Source: Rhodothermales bacterium
GTDB taxonomy: Bacteria; Bacteroidota; Rhodothermia; Rhodothermales; Bin80
Assembly (NCBI GenBank): GCA_028278205.1
Contig: JANQES010000029.1
Span: 23,614 to 87,613, forward strand
Direction: 5' to 3'
DNA length: 64,000 nt
The notes below the pieces were generated by a model. It worked only from the letters and a program-made list of their open reading frames with translations. It did no database searches and was not told where the DNA came from. Numbering within the stretch: the first letter of the stretch is position 1; each line of letters starts with the position of its first letter. This document shows, in pieces, positions 60,652 through 64,000 of this stretch. A program made the translations under genes and the position numbers.

Positions 60652-62249
60652 TAGAAGAAAAAGCTGACGCCGACGACGAACTGGTTCTGCGAGACCTCTT
60701 CGTCGATGAGCAAGTCGTCGCCTTGCAGCGGGCCGACAGGATACGCAAAGTAGCCCGTATCGAACCGCCCTTGCATCCAGCCGAAATCGATCTGGAAGCG
60801 GTTATCGACCCGATAGCCCATGCCGGCTGAGAAGAAGAGTTTATCGCGGTCCAACTCCGACCCATCGCTCTTGAACAGGGTAACGTCGAGCGGATCGGGC
60901 TGGTAGGCGACGCCGCCGCGCAGCATGAAATCATTCAACCGAAACTCAATCCCGCCCCGCCAATTGATGACCATATCATAATCATCTGCGATGCTCCGGT
61001 TGAGATCGTCGAAGAAAGCGCGGTCGGTATCGGCATCGAGTTCGAGTTGGCTCCAATCGACGAGCTCAGCGTCGGCCAGAACAGTCACCACGTCTGAGTG
61101 GAAACCGACACCGGCCCCAAAACGCCAGGGTGTCAGGATCTCGTAATCGAAGAAGCCGTTGCCCACATCGTCGGGGAATTCGCCGTAGCTCAGCGAGCCG
61201 CCGTCGTCGAAAAACGTTTCGTAGCGGGCGCCGAAGTCTTCCTCGACAGAATAGTACGTCGGCGTCTCTATCGACAGGCCGATGCGGACGTTCTCGGCCA
61301 CTTCGGCAGCCACGCCCAGGCGCGCATTGATGCCCAATAACTCGCTCTGGACGAACTGCCGGTACGACAGAAAACCAAACCCTTCCAGCAAGTTGCCGTC
61401 GTCGAGAAACACGCTGTAGTCCTCAGCCACATTCTCGTTGTTGACGTCGGCTTCTTCGAAGACGCTGTTGAAGTCGTATTCGCCAAAGGCGAGGTTGGCC
61501 GACAGCCCAACCATCACGCCCTTCGAGGCTTCGACCGCGCCGCCGAGGCTCACTTCATTCATCCGACCCCTCTCGATGACACTCCCGGTCTGTTCGATAG
61601 TCGAGCCGGGCACGACGGCTTCGAGAAAAGGATAAGCGTCAGGATCCTCATCGAGGAATTCTGGATAGAACTCGATCAGGCCGCCGTTGAAGGCCGCAAA
61701 AGGAATGTCATCCAGCGCGTCGAGACTATTGCCAATGAGCGTAAACTCACTTTCAGAGGGCAAGAACGAGGTCGAGATAGTGCTTCTCGAATTCGTCCCG
61801 GCAAAGCGCAGGTCGCGTTCGAACGAATTGACCTGATTGAAGGCCAGCCCGATCACAAACGACCCCTGCCTGGTCGGCGCGCGATAGACGTAGGCGAAGT
61901 TACCGATGTTGGTCTCGCTGACGTCTTCGTCGATGCCGATGGGCGAGAACCCGGCAGAGCGGGAAAACGACGCATCGGTGGCATAGACCGCATTGAGCGA
62001 TCCGGAAATCGACGACCGCTGGAAGAATCCCAGCCCGGCAGGGTTGTTAAACAGCGCGCTGTAATCGGCCACGCCGGAGATTCCGGCGCCGGCCAACCCC
62101 ATCATGCGCGGCCCGGTAGCCGGCGCGCGTTCGGTAAATCGAAGAGCATCCTCGGCGGTCTGTGCGGCGGCTTGCCCGGCCATCCCGGCGGCCAGCACAA
62201 ACACGAGCACGACGCTCAGAAGACTGCCCTTCTGTATCATGGCGTTCAT
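60651..62249 (-). CDS. OmpP1/FadL-family outer membrane protein
   Basis: A 532-residue beta-barrel protein with a signal peptide (VVLVFVLAAGMAGQAAAQ). The N-terminal plug-like NPAGLGFFQRSS and GLAGAGISGVADYSALFNN are the FadL/TodX signature; alternating strands run to a C-terminal phenylalanine (VVGVSFFF) for the BAM complex. It is a channel for hydrophobic compounds such as long-chain fatty acids. It is convergent with mltG. Confidence 0.92.
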   Translation of the reverse strand: MNAMIQKGSLLSVVLVFVLAAGMAGQAAAQTAEDALRFTERAPATGPRMMGLAGAGISGVADYSALFNNPAGLGFFQRSSISGSLNAVYATDASFSRSAGFSPIGIDEDVSETNIGNFAYVYRAPTRQGSFVIGLAFNQVNSFERDLRFAGTNSRSTISTSFLPSESEFTLIGNSLDALDDIPFAAFNGGLIEFYPEFLDEDPDAYPFLEAVVPGSTIEQTGSVIERGRMNEVSLGGAVEASKGVMVGLSANLAFGEYDFNSVFEEADVNNENVAEDYSVFLDDGNLLEGFGFLSYRQFVQSELLGINARLGVAAEVAENVRIGLSIETPTYYSVEEDFGARYETFFDDGGSLSYGEFPDDVGNGFFDYEILTPWRFGAGVGFHSDVVTVLADAELVDWSQLELDADTDRAFFDDLNRSIADDYDMVINWRGGIEFRLNDFMLRGGVAYQPDPLDVTLFKSDGSELDRDKLFFSAGMGYRVDNRFQIDFGWMQGRFDTGYFAYPVGPLQGDDLLIDEEVSQNQFVVGVSFFF

Positions 62250-62329
62250 CTCTATGTCCGTTTTTTGTTTCCTACAAATCCCTTATTTACAAGGGAATAA
62301 ACTGTTTTTCAGCCGTTCCGATCAGGCAA

Positions 62330-62358
62330 AAAACAACCCGCGCATGGGAATACGCGGG
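62330..62358 (-). terminator. Intrinsic terminator of the Ser/Arg-rich lipoprotein gene
   Basis: On the minus strand CCCGCG, loop TATTCCCATG, CGCGGG then TTGTTTTTT. It ends transcription from the right. Confidence 0.8.
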
Positions 62359-62408
62359 CCGGCCCCGCTCAGCGCATGAGACGTTGTAACAGGACTATGA
62401 CGAACGAT

Positions 62409-63800
62409 TTAGCGCCCTCTGCCGCGAGAGGACGAACGGCCCGCAGAACGGCTCGAACTACTTGACCGGCTCGACCGCACGCTGCTGCTACGCGAAGACG
62501 ACGAACGGCTCGGCGAATAGCTGCGTGACGACGACGAACGGCTCGGCGCGCGGTAGCTCGAACTGCTGCGCGACCGGCTCGACGGGGCCGCGCGATAGCT
62601 CGAAGAACCACGGGAGGAACTGCTGCGGCTACGCACAGAGCTTGACGAGCCCCGGCTCGACGACGAACCCCGGCTACGAACCGAACTCGACGAGCCCCGG
62701 CTCGACGACGAACCCCGGCTGCGGACTGTGCTTGACGAGCCCCGGCTCGACGACGAACTGCTACGACCGCGGACCGTGCTCCGGCTCGACGACGAACTGC
62801 TTCGGCCACGAACTGTGCTCCGGCTCGGAGCCGTCGAACGACCGCTGCGTACCGTGCTCCGGCTCGGGGCCGAACGGCTGGTGCCGCGTGCTACGCCCCG
62901 GCTGGTCGAGGTCGTACGACCGTTGCGAACTCCACGGGTGCTCCGGGTGGTCGGCGATGAACGGGTGCCGCGTACCGTGCTTCGGGTAGTACGGGTGGAC
63001 CCGTCGCTCCGCACCGCGCTGCGCGACCCGACATCTGCGCCTCGCTTGGCAGCGTTGCGTGAGCTGGTGAGGGCACCCCGACCAGAGCGTGTGGCGCCGC
63101 GCACTCTCGTTTCGTCGTCGCTGTTTCGCGCGCCGAGCCTGCCGCGCCCGCGATCTGTGCTCGCTACACCGCCTCGCCCGACGGTAGCGCCGCGCGGCCC
63201 GTAGCTCCCGCGACGTACGCCTGTGATGTAACCGCCGTAGTACCCGCCGTAATAGGGACTGCCGTAGTAGCCGCCGTAGCCCGGATAGCCGTAGTAGCCC
63301 GCATAATACCCCCGATAGCCAAAGGGCGAACGGTGGTACCAGGGGCTGTAGTAGCCGCCGTAGTAGTAGGGGCTGTAGTACCAGGGGTCATAGTAATGGT
63401 GGTGGCCGAAGCCAAAGCCGAAACCGATGTGGATCCCGGAGCCGTAATACCACGGATCGTAGTACCAGGGGTCGTAATAGAAGGGGTCGTAGTAGTAGCC
63501 GCTGTAGTACGGATAACCGTAGAAGCTGGAGAAGTAGCGGCGGTAGCGATAGGGCCGATTGTAATAGTAGTCGTCGTAATATTCATCGTCGTAATAATAG
63601 CGCGAGACGACGACGCTATCGCCCTCTTCCCCCTCATACTCTACGATTTCCTCGTAATCCGGCTCACGGTCATAATCGCGATAGGTGCCGGCCAGTTGCG
63701 TATAGCATCCGGTAGCGGTGAACAAAAGCACCCCGGCGGCGATCCACGGGATCCAGGCGGCAGGGGGCTTCACGGCGGCGGTTCGGAAGAGGCGTTTCAT
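62409..63800 (-). CDS. Lipoprotein with Tyr-rich middle and Ser/Arg-repeat tail
   Basis: A 463-residue protein. Signal peptide and lipobox end in LLFTATGC (Cys near residue 31). An acidic lead (YDREPDYEEIVEYEGEEGD) is followed by about 150 residues dominated by Tyr, Gly and Pro (YYDPFYYDPWYYDPWYYGSG), then about 220 residues of Ser/Arg repeats (STVRGRSSSSSSRSTVRGRS; SYRAPSRSSSSRSYSPSRSS). The tail resembles an RS domain of eukaryotic splicing factors in composition, but here it would be outside the cytoplasm. No enzyme motif. The DNA of the tail is a degenerate direct repeat. Start 63800 is set by the signal peptide. It may be an adhesive or matrix-like protein; that is speculation. Confidence 0.72.
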   Translation of the reverse strand: MKRLFRTAAVKPPAAWIPWIAAGVLLFTATGCYTQLAGTYRDYDREPDYEEIVEYEGEEGDSVVVSRYYYDDEYYDDYYYNRPYRYRRYFSSFYGYPYYSGYYYDPFYYDPWYYDPWYYGSGIHIGFGFGFGHHHYYDPWYYSPYYYGGYYSPWYHRSPFGYRGYYAGYYGYPGYGGYYGSPYYGGYYGGYITGVRRGSYGPRGATVGRGGVASTDRGRGRLGARNSDDETRVRGATRSGRGALTSSRNAAKRGADVGSRSAVRSDGSTRTTRSTVRGTRSSPTTRSTRGVRNGRTTSTSRGVARGTSRSAPSRSTVRSGRSTAPSRSTVRGRSSSSSSRSTVRGRSSSSSSRGSSSTVRSRGSSSSRGSSSSVRSRGSSSSRGSSSSVRSRSSSSRGSSSYRAAPSSRSRSSSSYRAPSRSSSSRSYSPSRSSSSRSSSVRSSRSSSSSRSAGRSSSRGRGR

Positions 63801-64000
63801 GGCGGTACTAGCTGAGGTTCGAAAACGCGGCGGGCATGGCGCCCATGTCCTGACAAGATAACACTTTTGCGGCAATGTTACCCGCAGGCCGGGCTCTGCA
63901 ATAGGGCAATCGCATCTAAATTTTGTAATCAACCAAACCAGCGCGTATGAGCCGATTCGTGAAAATCGGATGTCTGAACTTTCTGCATCCGGCAACCTGA
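63801..64000. other. Upstream region of the lipoprotein gene
   Basis: No gene is evident before the window end. A minus-strand promoter for the lipoprotein gene should lie here but I see no clear hexamer pair. Confidence 0.3.

Noticed and set aside
62409..63995. Longer start at 63995 for the Ser/Arg-rich protein
   Set aside because: The upstream 65 codons lack protein-like features and would place the lipoprotein signal internally.

Overview
The window looks like a chromosomal segment of a GC-rich member of the Bacteroidota/Rhodothermota assemblage, most likely Rhodothermota. The evidence is a near-complete Bat (Bacteroides aerotolerance) operon, the giant T9SS/gliding protein SprA, a protein with a T9SS type A sorting tail, a Reg_prop/Y_Y_Y histidine kinase, and a serine-palmitoyltransferase-like enzyme of the kind used for sphingolipids or sulfonolipids. 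This placement is inference from gene content; there is no rRNA or tRNA gene in the window.

Layout. 1-4.7 kb: glycosyltransferase, SPT-like PLP enzyme, GNAT-like acyltransferase, HAD phosphatase. 4.7-5.7 kb: no convincing protein gene; instead a minus-strand unit of about 880 nt with a perfect TTGACA-17-TATAAT promoter, a dense series of tetraloop-capped hairpins and an intrinsic terminator. I could not match it to tmRNA, RNase P RNA, SRP RNA, 6S RNA or an intron; it is the best candidate here for an undescribed system. 6.1-13.4 kb: rhomboid protease, MgtC/DUF4010 membrane protein, a decayed ATPase/TOPRIM gene pair split by a MITE-like element, purQ, YceI and small secreted proteins. 13.9-22.8 kb: DUF58 protein, Bat-associated protein, an inserted sirtuin gene, then batA-batE. 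22.9-31.8 kb: a four-SPOR lipoprotein, tdk, two RDD proteins, dnaX-ybaB-recR, hicBA. 31.9-38.6 kb: a double-propeller sensor kinase with its NarL-type regulator, a lipoprotein, an SSS symporter preceded by a 40-residue membrane peptide. 38.9-41.8 kb: an AT-richer putative restriction-modification island and a nucleotidyltransferase. 42-53 kb: Lys6DH-like enzyme, SDR, DUF4440 lipoprotein, sprA. 53-64 kb: lipB, DUF423 protein, T9SS cargo, rsfS with a LytR_C protein, chorismate mutase, mltG, FadL-type porin and a Tyr- then Ser/Arg-rich lipoprotein.

The second main feature is intergenic. Many gene boundaries hold an inverted repeat whose arms are built from a tandem word of 7 or 8 bases (GATTTTG, GTCATGA, GTCATCA, GAATGTC, AGAACAA, GGGGGAAA, AGTGTTAT). 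The words differ but the geometry is the same: arm, short loop, complementary arm, often ending just before a start codon. A second class (TGAC-spaced mini-palindromes beside dnaX and lipB; AATTTTGAC pairs) and two perfect loop-free palindromes of 54 and 60 bp complete the picture. Several repeats extend open reading frames, so I chose downstream starts for many genes.

Functionally the window mixes envelope biogenesis (Bat proteins, SprA, MltG, FadL, SPT-like lipid enzyme), DNA maintenance (DnaX, YbaB, RecR, R-M) and small accessory modules (HicBA, broken ATPase/TOPRIM pair, nucleotidyltransferase).
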